A stretch of DNA of 6,953 nt from Bordetella parapertussis (GCA_945871945.1 CAMBXY010000075.1:1-6953); one strand, 5' to 3'. Numbered from the stretch's first letter, positions 1 to 5,581 are shown. Notes: a model not told the origin generated them from the sequence alone. Numbers and translations: made by a program.

Positions 1-45
1 CCTGCCGGCAGTGGCTCCAGCAGCGGTGGTGACACAGCAGAATAA
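1..45 (+). CDS. 3' tail of an upstream gene (partial, product uncertain)
   Basis: Reading from base 1, the frame gives a Gly/Ser-rich tail (PAGSGSSSGGDTAE) ending in TAA at 43-45. A second frame is also open from base 2 (LPAVAPAAVVTQQNNQVNLP) and ends in TGA at 62-64, overlapping the folK GTG as GTGA. Only one can be real. In Burkholderiales the gene before folK is commonly pcnB, a poly(A) polymerase with a low-complexity C-terminus, which would suit the first frame. That assignment rests on neighbourhood only, because no conserved domain lies inside the window. Confidence 0.35.
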   Translation, partial: PAGSGSSSGGDTAE

Positions 46-55
46 TCAAGTCAAT

Positions 56-93
56 CTGCCGTGAACCCGTCAGACTGCCGAGAACCCGTCAGT
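56..93 (+). repeat. 19-bp imperfect tandem duplication across the folK start
   Basis: Bases 56-74 (ctgccgtgaacccgtcaga) and 75-93 (ctgccgagaacccgtcagt) are adjacent copies matching at 17 of 19 positions. The first copy contains the GTG start of folK. The second lies inside the extended N-terminus. Since 19 is not a multiple of three, a single-copy ancestor would have had a different frame relation between this GTG and the folK core. Confidence 0.8.
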
Positions 94-546
94 GCCTGCG
101 TGGCACTTGGCGCCAATTTGGGTGAAGCTGTCGCCACCCTGCGCCAAGCCTTGGCAGATATCGCCGCATTGCCCCACACCCAACTGCTGCAAGCCTCCCC
201 ACTCCTTAGCAGCGCACCGCTGGACGCGGATGGCCCCACGTACATCAACGCCGTGGCTCGCCTTGAAACCCGACTTAACGCGGTTGAGCTGTTGCAAGCT
301 TTGCAAGGTTTAGAGAATGCGGCTGGGCGCACCCGAGACTATCGTCATGCACCTCGCACTTTGGATTTGGATCTGCTTTTTTATGGCGATGCACAGATGC
401 AAAGCGATTTTTTATGCTTGCCTCACCCGCGTTGGGCGCAACGCGCTTTTGTGTTGCTGCCCTTGCAAGCGGTGTGCCCTGAGAAAGTGACCCCCGACAT
501 CCTGGCTGCCGTTGCCGACCAAGCCTGTGCTTGGTTGGAGGCCTAG
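61..546 (+). CDS. folK: 2-amino-4-hydroxy-6-hydroxymethyldihydropteridine pyrophosphokinase (HPPK)
   Basis: This cytosolic enzyme transfers pyrophosphate from ATP to 6-hydroxymethyl-7,8-dihydropterin, the step before dihydropteroate synthase in folate synthesis. The 161-residue product is close to the E. coli length (159). Visible family marks are VALGANLG (residues 14-21), the metal-binding RTLDLDLLFYGD segment (99-110, with D102 and D104 matching the two Mg2+ aspartates), and LPHPRWAQRAFVLLPL (120-135). The start is GTG at 61. It is the only usable start in this frame, because an in-frame TAA lies at 43-45 and the next GTG (100) falls inside the first conserved strand. No clear Shine-Dalgarno sequence precedes it. 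The N-terminus (MNPSDCREPVSA) is several residues longer than usual and lies on a 19-bp tandem duplication. The stop is only 4 bases from the convergent gene. Confidence 0.95.
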   Translation: MNPSDCREPVSACVALGANLGEAVATLRQALADIAALPHTQLLQASPLLSSAPLDADGPTYINAVARLETRLNAVELLQALQGLENAAGRTRDYRHAPRTLDLDLLFYGDAQMQSDFLCLPHPRWAQRAFVLLPLQAVCPEKVTPDILAAVADQACAWLEA

Positions 547-550
547 GCGT

Positions 551-997
551 TCACTGCGAAATTTTTCGCGCTTCTTCTATTTGGTATTCAAAGTAGCGCT
601 GAAAGCCATAGGCCAAGGTGGAGAGCAAGGCGGTGGTGCCCACCATCAACGACAAGATCAAGGCAATCACGATCAGCCAGTTGGTGGCACCGGCGGGGGA
701 CTCTGCATCGTTTTGTGGGTTGTAAGTGCTGTTCCAGCGCTCGGTGGACATCAAGCCCCAGTAAATCGCGTTCAGCGCACCACCGGCAATGGTGATGCCT
801 AAAAGAGGCAGCAACAACCAACTGATCGGGTCGTCTACACCAAAATCTTGGGCTCGCTGGAAGCCATACAAACCCAGCAGGGTGGGCCAAGGCAAAACCC
901 AAGCAAGCCAATCGCCTTTGCCAAACATGTAAAAACGGTGCAGGCCAACAGGGCCACCCAAAAAGCTCAACCAAGTCGCCAATGTTTTATTTTTCAT
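551..997 (-). CDS. small TM2-like integral membrane protein
   Basis: This encodes a 148-residue protein of unknown role. Residues 1-66 resemble a TM2 domain: a hydrophobic helix at about 5-19, the GLHRFYMFGKGDWLAWV turn typical of TM2 proteins, and a second helix at about 31-46, followed by a D-F-G-V-D-D-P motif (51-57). Two further hydrophobic stretches lie at about 60-82 and 106-128, separated by a polar loop rich in N, S and E. The C-terminus is charged (FEYQIEEARKISQ). The start chosen is ATG at 997, where the TM2 region begins (MKNKTLATWLSF); the frame remains open further upstream, but that part overlaps the GNAT gene and resembles nothing. The stop of the GNAT gene is 8 bases upstream, so the two are probably co-transcribed. 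The function of this TM2-like group is not established. Confidence 0.75.
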   Translation of the reverse strand: MKNKTLATWLSFLGGPVGLHRFYMFGKGDWLAWVLPWPTLLGLYGFQRAQDFGVDDPISWLLLPLLGITIAGGALNAIYWGLMSTERWNSTYNPQNDAESPAGATNWLIVIALILSLMVGTTALLSTLAYGFQRYFEYQIEEARKISQ

Positions 998-1005
998 GCA
1001 AAGGA

Positions 1006-1560
1006 TTATCGGTTTGGCGGCGTGAGCTCGCTGGCGGGGCTGGAATCTCCCAAGCCCAAGGCTTTTTGCATGAACACCGTGTCCAGCCATTGACCGTGTT
1101 TCCAACCGCTGGCTTTCAAGATGCCTGACTGCTCAAAGCCCAAGCTGCGGTGCAACCCCATCGAGCCTGCGTTGCCCGAGTCGCCAATGACTGCCAGCAT
1201 TTGCCGAATACCCAGCGCTTCACAATGGCGTAAAAGTTCTGCCAGCAGGGCGCGTCCAATCCCTTGACCCGCATGATCGGCGTGGATGTAAACCGAGTCT
1301 TCGGCTAAGAAACGAAAGGCAGGGCGGGGCCTGAAGGCACCCGCATAGGCAAACCCCAACACCTCGGCACCACGGCTGGCGACCAAGTGCGGCAAGCCTT
1401 TGGTTAGCACGTCAGTGCGGCGGCGTGTCATTTCTTCTAGGTCTGGCGCATCTAATTCAAAGCTACCCTTGCCATGCGTCACATGGTGGGCGTAGATCGC
1501 GGTAATGGCCGGCAAGTCAGCTGGCGAACTGGGTCGGATAAGCAGGGCGGCAGGGGGCAT
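1006..1560 (-). CDS. GNAT family N-acetyltransferase, Pat/MnaT-like
   Basis: This is a 184-residue acetyl-CoA-dependent N-acetyltransferase of the GNAT superfamily. Residues 7-30 give the opening strand and helix (LIRPSSPADLPAITAIYAHH), residues 84-97 form the core strand before the cofactor loop (EDSVYIHADHAG), and GQGIGRA (98-104) is the pyrophosphate-binding motif. The later segments LAVIGDSGNAGSMGLHRSLGF (122-142) and KASGWKHGQWLDTVFMQ (149-165) resemble the phosphinothricin/methionine-sulfone acetyltransferase branch. The true substrate cannot be read from sequence; members of that branch often act on amino acids or their analogues. About 17 residues beyond the domain are low in conservation. 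ATG at 1560 is used because the fold begins immediately after it. The gene is divergent from rpsP and its start codon lies just upstream of the rpsP -10 box. A clear promoter of its own was not found. Confidence 0.85.
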   Translation of the reverse strand: MPPAALLIRPSSPADLPAITAIYAHHVTHGKGSFELDAPDLEEMTRRRTDVLTKGLPHLVASRGAEVLGFAYAGAFRPRPAFRFLAEDSVYIHADHAGQGIGRALLAELLRHCEALGIRQMLAVIGDSGNAGSMGLHRSLGFEQSGILKASGWKHGQWLDTVFMQKALGLGDSSPASELTPPNR

Positions 1561-1572
1561 GGGTGCTCAGTC

Positions 1573-1578
1573 TATAAT
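1573..1578 (+). promoter_or_regulatory. -10 box of the putative rpsP operon promoter
   Basis: This is a perfect TATAAT, 84 bases ahead of the rpsP ATG, in the divergent gap with the GNAT gene. No good -35 hexamer is present at 16-18 bases spacing and there is no extended -10 TG. The surrounding sequence CTATAATGACAGGCTTTT is nearly repeated at the rplS promoter, which strengthens the call. Confidence 0.55.
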
Positions 1579-1661
1579 GACAGGCTTTTCAGCGAGCGCT
1601 GGCCGGGTGGTCATGTCGCGTGTCTCATCGCTGAATCAAAGTCTTCACCCAAGGATAAACC
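1579..1661 (+). promoter_or_regulatory. rpsP 5' leader
   Basis: This is the untranslated stretch between the presumed promoter and rpsP. It contains a short inverted repeat, CAGCG at 1590-1594 and CGCTG at 1597-1601, then GGGTGG (1605-1610) and GTGTCTCA (1620-1627). The last two blocks recur in the same order in the rplS leader. A role in ribosomal-protein autoregulation is possible but is inference only. Confidence 0.3.
1651..1655 (+). promoter_or_regulatory. rpsP ribosome binding site
   Basis: AAGGA lies 6 bases before the ATG at 1662. It is one of only two clear Shine-Dalgarno sequences in the window and supports that start. The other precedes rplS; rimM and trmD have none that is obvious. 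Confidence 0.7.
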
Positions 1662-1913
1662 ATGGTCGTCATCCGACTTTCACGCGGCGGCGCAAAAGCC
1701 CGTCCCTTTTTTAATATTGTTGTGGCTGACAAGCGCGTCCGTCGCGATGGTCGTTTCATCGAGCGCATTGGGTTTTACAACCCCATCGCTGCCGGCGGTG
1801 AGGAAGGCTTGCGCATTGCCCAAGACCGACTGAGCTACTGGGTTGGCGTGGGCGCACAAACCTCGCCCACCGTGGACCGCCTGATCAAACAAGCCGGCAA
1901 AGTCGCCGCTTAA
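1662..1913 (+). CDS. rpsP: 30S ribosomal protein S16
   Basis: S16 is a small-subunit protein that binds 16S rRNA early in 30S assembly. The 83-residue product matches the family length (82 in E. coli) and shows the signature nearly end to end: [15 protein letters not shown] (3-17), [21 protein letters not shown] (21-41), and the [16 protein letters not shown] segment (56-71). It is the first gene of the rpsP-rimM-trmD-rplS operon, as in most proteobacteria, preceded by a clear AAGGA and a TATAAT promoter. The stop is 16 bases before rimM. No anomaly was seen. Confidence 0.98.
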   Translation: MVVIRLSRGGAKARPFFNIVVADKRVRRDGRFIERIGFYNPIAAGGEEGLRIAQDRLSYWVGVGAQTSPTVDRLIKQAGKVAA

Positions 1914-1929
1914 AGCCAGTTACCAGCCC

Positions 1930-2502
1930 ATGCAGCCCGCTTGGGAGCCTGCTGAATTACCAGCGGATGCTGTTGAAGTGGGGCGCATATTGGATGCTTG
2001 GGGCCTTAAAGGCTGGCTGAAAATCCTCCCCCACAGCGCCTCTCCTGAGGCGCTGTTTTCATCCAAACGCTGGTTTTTGCAGCCCAATGAACGCGGCGCC
2101 TCACCCTTTAGCGGCACGGTTTTGGTTAAAGTTCGCGAGGCCAAAGAGCACTCTGACAGCGTAGTCGCTTTTTTGCACGAGTTGGAGGATCGCGACATCG
2201 CGCAAAGCCTCAAAGGTGCGCGTATATTTGTGCCACGCTCTAGCTTCCCTACCCCCGCCAGCGACGAATACTATTGGGTTGACCTCATTGGTTTGCAGGT
2301 ACGCAACCGTGAGGGCATCGATTTGGGCGAGGTCACCGAGTTGCTGTCAACAGGCCCGCAAACGGTTTTGGTATTGCGCGACGCGGTAACTGACGCAGAG
2401 GGTAAACCTGTCGAGCGCATGATTCCTTTTGTCGCCGCCTACATCGATCAGGTCGATACCCAAGCCCGCCTGATCTTGGTGGACTGGCAAGCCGATTACT
2501 GA
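1930..2502 (+). CDS. rimM: ribosome maturation factor RimM
   Basis: RimM is a 16S rRNA processing and assembly factor that binds S19 and the head of the 30S subunit. The 190-residue product has the two expected domains. The N-terminal RimM barrel covers about residues 14-105 and opens with VEVGRILDAWGLKGWLKI (15-32). The PRC-barrel covers about 113-187 and opens with the family mark EYYWVDLIGLQV (113-124) and ends with the conserved MIPFVAAYIDQVD stretch (164-176). The ATG at 1930 lies 16 bases after the rpsP stop. No strong Shine-Dalgarno sequence is seen, so translation may depend on coupling to rpsP. About a dozen residues precede the first conserved strand, slightly more than in E. coli. 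Confidence 0.97.
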   Translation: MQPAWEPAELPADAVEVGRILDAWGLKGWLKILPHSASPEALFSSKRWFLQPNERGASPFSGTVLVKVREAKEHSDSVVAFLHELEDRDIAQSLKGARIFVPRSSFPTPASDEYYWVDLIGLQVRNREGIDLGEVTELLSTGPQTVLVLRDAVTDAEGKPVERMIPFVAAYIDQVDTQARLILVDWQADY

Positions 2503-2529
2503 GGCCTGCACTCACCGCATACTCTAGCC

Positions 2530-3291
2530 ATGCGCGTAGACATCATCACTTTGTTTCCCGAATTGTTTCCCGCTTTTTTGCAAGCGGGAGTGACACGTCG
2601 TGCTTTTGAGAGCGGTCAATTACAGGTTAAGACTTGGAACCCACGCGAGTATGCCGTGGGCAATTACAAACGCGTTGACGACCGATCCTTTGGCGGCGGC
2701 CCAGGCATGGTCATGCTGGCCGAACCCTTGGCCGCTTGCTTGCAAGCCGTTCGCGCCGAAAGCGGCTTAGACAGAGCCCAAGCGCCGCTGGTGTATTTCT
2801 CACCGGTGGGTCAGGTGTTGACCCAAAGCTTGGTCCAGAGCAGCGGGCAAACGCCGGGCGTGGTGCTGCTGTGTGGGCGCTACGAGGGAATTGATCAGCG
2901 CTTTATTGACAACTGTGTGGACCAGCAAATCAGCTTGGGCGATTTTGTGCTCTCGGGTGGTGAGATCGCTGCCATGGCTTGGCTGGACGCGTTGGCAAGA
3001 CTGCAACCGGGTGTCTTGCATGATGAACAAAGCCATTTGCAAGACAGCTTCACCCCCGCATTGAGCGGCTTGTTGGACTGCCCGCATTACACCCGCCCCG
3101 AGGTTTGGCAAGACCTCGCTGTGCCGGCCGCTTTGATGTCGGGTCACCATGAGCAGATTGCCACTTGGCGTCGACAGCAAAGCCTGTCGCTGACAGCCCA
3201 AGCTCGCCCCGATTTGCTTGAAAAAGCCCGCCAATCTGGACTTTTGACCCCAGCAGACGAGCAACTGTTGGCAAAATCCGTCAAGCCCTAG
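2530..3291 (+). CDS. trmD: tRNA (guanine-37-N1)-methyltransferase
   Basis: TrmD uses S-adenosylmethionine to make m1G37 in tRNAs that read CNN codons, which prevents +1 frameshifting. The 253-residue SPOUT-family protein (255 in E. coli) shows RVDIITLFPELF (2-13), the GGGPGM loop (55-60), and the trefoil-knot cofactor site LLCGRYEGIDQRF (113-125) with SLGDFVLSGGE (135-145). R157 and D172 correspond by alignment position to the E. coli residues R154 and D169, the latter being the proposed catalytic base, and LLDCPHYTRPEVW (181-193) follows. The ATG at 2530 begins the family N-terminus directly. It lies 27 bases after rimM without a clear ribosome binding site. The next gene, rplS, is separated by 105 bases with its own promoter. 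Confidence 0.98.
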   Translation: MRVDIITLFPELFPAFLQAGVTRRAFESGQLQVKTWNPREYAVGNYKRVDDRSFGGGPGMVMLAEPLAACLQAVRAESGLDRAQAPLVYFSPVGQVLTQSLVQSSGQTPGVVLLCGRYEGIDQRFIDNCVDQQISLGDFVLSGGEIAAMAWLDALARLQPGVLHDEQSHLQDSFTPALSGLLDCPHYTRPEVWQDLAVPAALMSGHHEQIATWRRQQSLSLTAQARPDLLEKARQSGLLTPADEQLLAKSVKP

Positions 3292-3300
3292 TTAGCCAGC

Positions 3301-3306
3301 TATAAT
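3301..3306 (+). promoter_or_regulatory. -10 box of a putative internal rplS promoter
   Basis: This perfect TATAAT starts 10 bases after the trmD stop and 96 bases before the rplS ATG. A weak -35 candidate, CCGTCA (3278-3283, 3 of 6 consensus bases), sits 17 bases upstream inside the end of trmD. The context CTATAATGACGGGCTCT closely matches the rpsP promoter. It would allow rplS to be made apart from rimM and trmD. Confidence 0.55.
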
Positions 3307-3396
3307 GACGGGCTCTCGATCCTCTGGGTGGCCGCCTCGTGTTTCAAACACCATAGGCCTTTTGTGTAGCGCATCCATGATCATTGTGAGGACAGC
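3307..3396 (+). promoter_or_regulatory. rplS 5' leader
   Basis: This is the untranslated region before rplS. It contains GGGTGG (3326-3331) and GTGTTTCA (3339-3346), the same two blocks in the same order as the rpsP leader. GTGTTT (3339-3344) can pair with AAACAC (3346-3351), effectively a 5-bp stem with a 3-nt loop. It also holds the palindrome ATGATCAT (3377-3384). A 7-codon ORF starting at 3377 ends in TGA (3398-3400) overlapping the rplS ATG. An autoregulatory function is speculative. Confidence 0.35.
3388..3392 (+). promoter_or_regulatory. rplS ribosome binding site
   Basis: GAGGA (within GTGAGGA) lies 4 bases before the ATG at 3397 and supports that start. Confidence 0.65.
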
Positions 3397-3780
3397 ATGA
3401 ATCTCATCCAAACTCTGGAACAAGAAGAAATTGCCCGCATGGGTAAAAAAATCCCGGTCTTCGCCCCTGGCGACACCGTGGTGGTCAGTGTCAACGTGGT
3501 CGAGGGAACTCGCAAGCGTGTACAGGCCTTCGAAGGCGTGGTGATTGCCAAACGCAACCGCGGCATCAACTCCAACTTCATCGTTCGCAAAATGTCCAGC
3601 GGCGAAGGCGTAGAGCGTACCTTCCAAACTTACAGCCCTTTGATTGCTGCCGTTGAAGTCAAACGCCGTGGCGATGTTCGCCGCGCCAAGTTGTACTATT
3701 TGCGCGACCGCAGCGGAAAATCTGCCCGTATCAAAGAAAAACTCACAGCCAAAGCCACACCAGCGGCAGCAGCCAAGTAA
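3397..3780 (+). CDS. rplS: 50S ribosomal protein L19
   Basis: L19 is a large-subunit protein located at the 30S-50S interface. The 127-residue product shows the family features: the N-terminal helix with [10 protein letters not shown] (3-12), [35 protein letters not shown] (22-56), and the basic segment [27 protein letters not shown] (86-112). It is about a dozen residues longer than E. coli L19 (115) through an Ala/Lys-rich tail (KAKATP, then an alanine run, then K), a lineage-style extension. It is the last gene of the ribosomal operon and is followed 24 bases later by a strong intrinsic terminator. Confidence 0.98.
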   Translation: MNLIQTLEQEEIARMGKKIPVFAPGDTVVVSVNVVEGTRKRVQAFEGVVIAKRNRGINSNFIVRKMSSGEGVERTFQTYSPLIAAVEVKRRGDVRRAKLYYLRDRSGKSARIKEKLTAKATPAAAAK

Positions 3781-3804
3781 GACCTGGTCTCAAGTCTTTC
3801 CATC

Positions 3805-3838
3805 AAACCGCCCCAGTCAACGCTGCGGCGGTTTTTTT
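3805..3838 (+). terminator. Rho-independent terminator of the rpsP-rplS operon
   Basis: AAACCGCC (3805-3812) pairs perfectly with GGCGGTTT (3827-3834). The 14-nt loop can add a CAG/CTG inner pairing across a C-C mismatch. The 3' arm merges into seven T residues (3832-3838). This is a textbook intrinsic terminator. Confidence 0.9.
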
Positions 3839-3859
3839 CTGACCTACCCTCATCCAACA

Positions 3860-4552
3860 TTGTTCACTTTTTCCCAAATTCCCAATTTCTCAGCGGAGAC
3901 TTCAGAAGTCTTGGGCCGAGACGGGCATTTGCCAAAGGTTGCTGCCCACCGTCTGTACCCCACGGGTTTGCGCCAACATTTTGCCAACCCACCTGTATGG
4001 CAACCCGATGTCTCGCGGGAACCGCCTTTAACTTCCAAGCCACCGGTGGCCGCATCGGTGTTGATTGGTGTGGTGATGCGACCCATCCCCACCATTTTGT
4101 TAACCCTCAGGACCGCGCATTTGTCGACACATTCCGGTCAAATTGCCTTGCCTGGAGGAAGACAAGACCCGGAAGATGCAGACGCGGTGGCGGCTGCCTT
4201 GCGCGAATCTCACGAAGAGGTGGGACTTGACCCCGCGCATGCAGAAGTCTTGGGGGAGTTGCCCATCTATGTCACGGGTACAGGTTTCAAGGTCACACCT
4301 GTGGTGGCACTGCTGGACCCCGCCATGCGTTTGAGCGCCAACCCCCACGAGGTAGCTCAGGTGTTTGAAGTGCCTCTGGCCCATGTGATGGACCCTGGCA
4401 ACCATTGCCGTCATGCGGTGTTTTGGTCTGGGCAAAGGCGCGAATGGTTTTCCATGCCCTACCAAGATGGCGAGCAAAAACGCTTTATCTGGGGTGTCAC
4501 CGCAGGCATTTTGCGTAATCTTTACTGTTTTTTAAGCACAGACCCTCATTAG
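3860..4552 (+). CDS. Nudix hydrolase, CoA pyrophosphatase type
   Basis: This is a probable coenzyme A pyrophosphatase (NudL/NUDT7-like), which splits CoA or acyl-CoA into 4'-phosphopantetheine and 3',5'-ADP. Numbered from TTG at 3860 (230 aa), the CoA-type motif LLTLRTAHLSTHSGQIALPGG spans 80-100 and the Nudix box runs on to RESHEEVGL (115-123), with E119 and E120 as metal ligands. The box has the one-residue-longer spacing and DPEDAD segment usual in this subfamily. VTGTGFKVTPVVALL (138-152) and REWFSMPYQDGEQKRFIWG (194-212) are also typical. No ATG lies in frame between the rplS terminator and the catalytic core. TTG 3860 is chosen because IPNFSAETSEVLGRDGHLPK looks like the family N-terminus. 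ATT 3878, TTG 3911 or CTG 3839 are alternatives. No ribosome binding site is seen, so the start is uncertain while the function is fairly secure. Confidence 0.85.
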   Translation: MFTFSQIPNFSAETSEVLGRDGHLPKVAAHRLYPTGLRQHFANPPVWQPDVSREPPLTSKPPVAASVLIGVVMRPIPTILLTLRTAHLSTHSGQIALPGGRQDPEDADAVAAALRESHEEVGLDPAHAEVLGELPIYVTGTGFKVTPVVALLDPAMRLSANPHEVAQVFEVPLAHVMDPGNHCRHAVFWSGQRREWFSMPYQDGEQKRFIWGVTAGILRNLYCFLSTDPH

Positions 4553-4590
4553 CTAGGGCTTGGGCACTGCGGCTTGACTATCATGTGGCT

Positions 4591-5565
4591 ATGAGTTTTT
4601 TTGCACTTTTATTTGCTTTCTTGCTTGAGCAAGCACGCCCTTTGAGTTTTGGCGAAGGTTTGGAGCGGGCTTGCCAAACTTGGTGTGACAAGGTTCGCAA
4701 CTCACTCGATACGGGGGATTCGCGCCATGCTTGGACGGCTTGGGCAGTGGCCATAGGCGTGCCTTGTGTGTTGGTGGTGGCGGTTCATTTGCTGTTGGCG
4801 TGGTATTTGGGTTGGATTTTTGCCATGTTGTGGAGTGTGGCAGTTTTGTATGCCACCTTGGGGTTTCGCCATTTCAGCCACCACTTCACCTCTATTCGCC
4901 AAGCCTTGTCGGTAGGTGATGAGGTCTTGGCCAACAGCTTGCTTTCGCAATGGTCGGGTGCCAAAGGTGAAAACCTCTCGCGCGCAGAAATCATTCGCCA
5001 TGTCATCGAGTATTCAGCCATTGCTGCGCACCGCCATGTATTTGGTGTGGTAGTTTGGTTTGTTGTTTTGGCCGGTCTGGGTTTGGGTCCCGTGGGCGCG
5101 GTGATTTACCGATTGAGTGAATTTTTGTCCCGTTCTTGGGGGGCAAAAGATGATCTCGCCGCATCTTCGCTGGGTCACAACAGCCCCGCCTTAGAGACAT
5201 GTGCGGCCAAGGCTTGGCGCAAGACCGATTGGTTACCCGCTCGATTCACCGCATTGAGTTTTGCGGTGGTCGGCAATTTTGAAGATGCGGTGCAAGCTTG
5301 GCGCAATGACGCACTGCATTTCCCCGACTCCAATGATGGGGTGGTGTTGGCGGCTACCTCAGGTGCCATCAATGTGCGCTTGGGCGGCAAGAGCTTGGGC
5401 CAAGCAGATGAAGAGCAACTGCTGAGCCCTCAAGCGGTGGAGACAACCGCTGGCCGCGAGCCTGAGTTATCGCATTTACGCAGCATGGTGGGCTTGGTTT
5501 GGCGTGCCGTAGTGATGTGGATGCTGTTGCTCGCGCTCTTGACCTTGGCGAGGCTGTTGGGCTGA
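4591..5565 (+). CDS. CbiB/CobD-family (AmpE-like) integral membrane protein
   Basis: This is a 324-residue inner-membrane protein of the CobD/CbiB superfamily, which includes adenosylcobinamide-phosphate synthase. Resemblance is seen in the N-terminal MSFFALLFAFLLEQARPL, in GVVVWFVVLAGLGLGPVGAVIYRLSEF (152-178) followed by SWG, in WLPARFTALSF (214-224), and in the AATSGAINVRLGG region (244-256). Hydrophobic segments lie at about 50-73, 74-91, 150-173 and 303-323. The NNTxDG-type motif before the CbiB glycine-rich helix is replaced here by AAHRHVFG (145-152), so cobalamin synthesis is doubtful. No cob gene is nearby. The role is unknown. The start is ATG 4591; GTG at 4585, two codons upstream, is possible. 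The gene begins 38 bases after the Nudix stop and faces rsgA with 15 bases between stops. Confidence 0.8.
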   Translation: MSFFALLFAFLLEQARPLSFGEGLERACQTWCDKVRNSLDTGDSRHAWTAWAVAIGVPCVLVVAVHLLLAWYLGWIFAMLWSVAVLYATLGFRHFSHHFTSIRQALSVGDEVLANSLLSQWSGAKGENLSRAEIIRHVIEYSAIAAHRHVFGVVVWFVVLAGLGLGPVGAVIYRLSEFLSRSWGAKDDLAASSLGHNSPALETCAAKAWRKTDWLPARFTALSFAVVGNFEDAVQAWRNDALHFPDSNDGVVLAATSGAINVRLGGKSLGQADEEQLLSPQAVETTAGREPELSHLRSMVGLVWRAVVMWMLLLALLTLARLLG

Positions 5566-5581
5566 GCCAAGCTTTTGGGCT
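5557..5581. terminator. weak hairpin between convergent genes, possible bidirectional terminator
   Basis: TTGG (5557-5560) can pair with CCAA (5567-5570) around the CbiB-like stop codon, followed by TTTT (5573-5576). Alternatively AGCCAA (5565-5570) can pair with TTGGGCT (5575-5581) with one bulged base. Both stems are short and imperfect, so this is only a candidate. Confidence 0.25.

Noticed and set aside
998..1105. 36-residue N-terminal extension of the TM2-like protein
   Set aside because: It lies antiphase within the GNAT coding region and has no membrane or domain character. The TM2 region begins exactly at the internal ATG at 997.
1006..1560. Calling the GNAT protein a phosphinothricin resistance enzyme
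   Set aside because: It resembles that branch, but GNAT substrates cannot be assigned from this level of similarity and the context gives no sign of a resistance cassette.
1561..1661. Minus-strand promoter for the GNAT gene in the divergent gap
   Set aside because: The only -10-like sequence is the complement of the rpsP TATAAT region, and no -35 hexamer lies at usable spacing, so it could not be supported.
3305..3400. 31-codon ORF covering the whole rplS leader
   Set aside because: Its ATG lies inside the -10 box, so it would not be on a transcript from that promoter, and the peptide has no recognisable character.
3644..3859. Extension of the Nudix reading frame upstream into rplS
   Set aside because: The frame is open, but it overlaps rplS out of frame and crosses the strong intrinsic terminator, and its translation resembles no protein. 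It was treated as chance and the start was placed after the terminator.
4702..5200. Minus-strand open frames inside the CbiB-like gene
   Set aside because: They have no domain features and overlap a well-supported membrane protein. They are shadows of its codon pattern.
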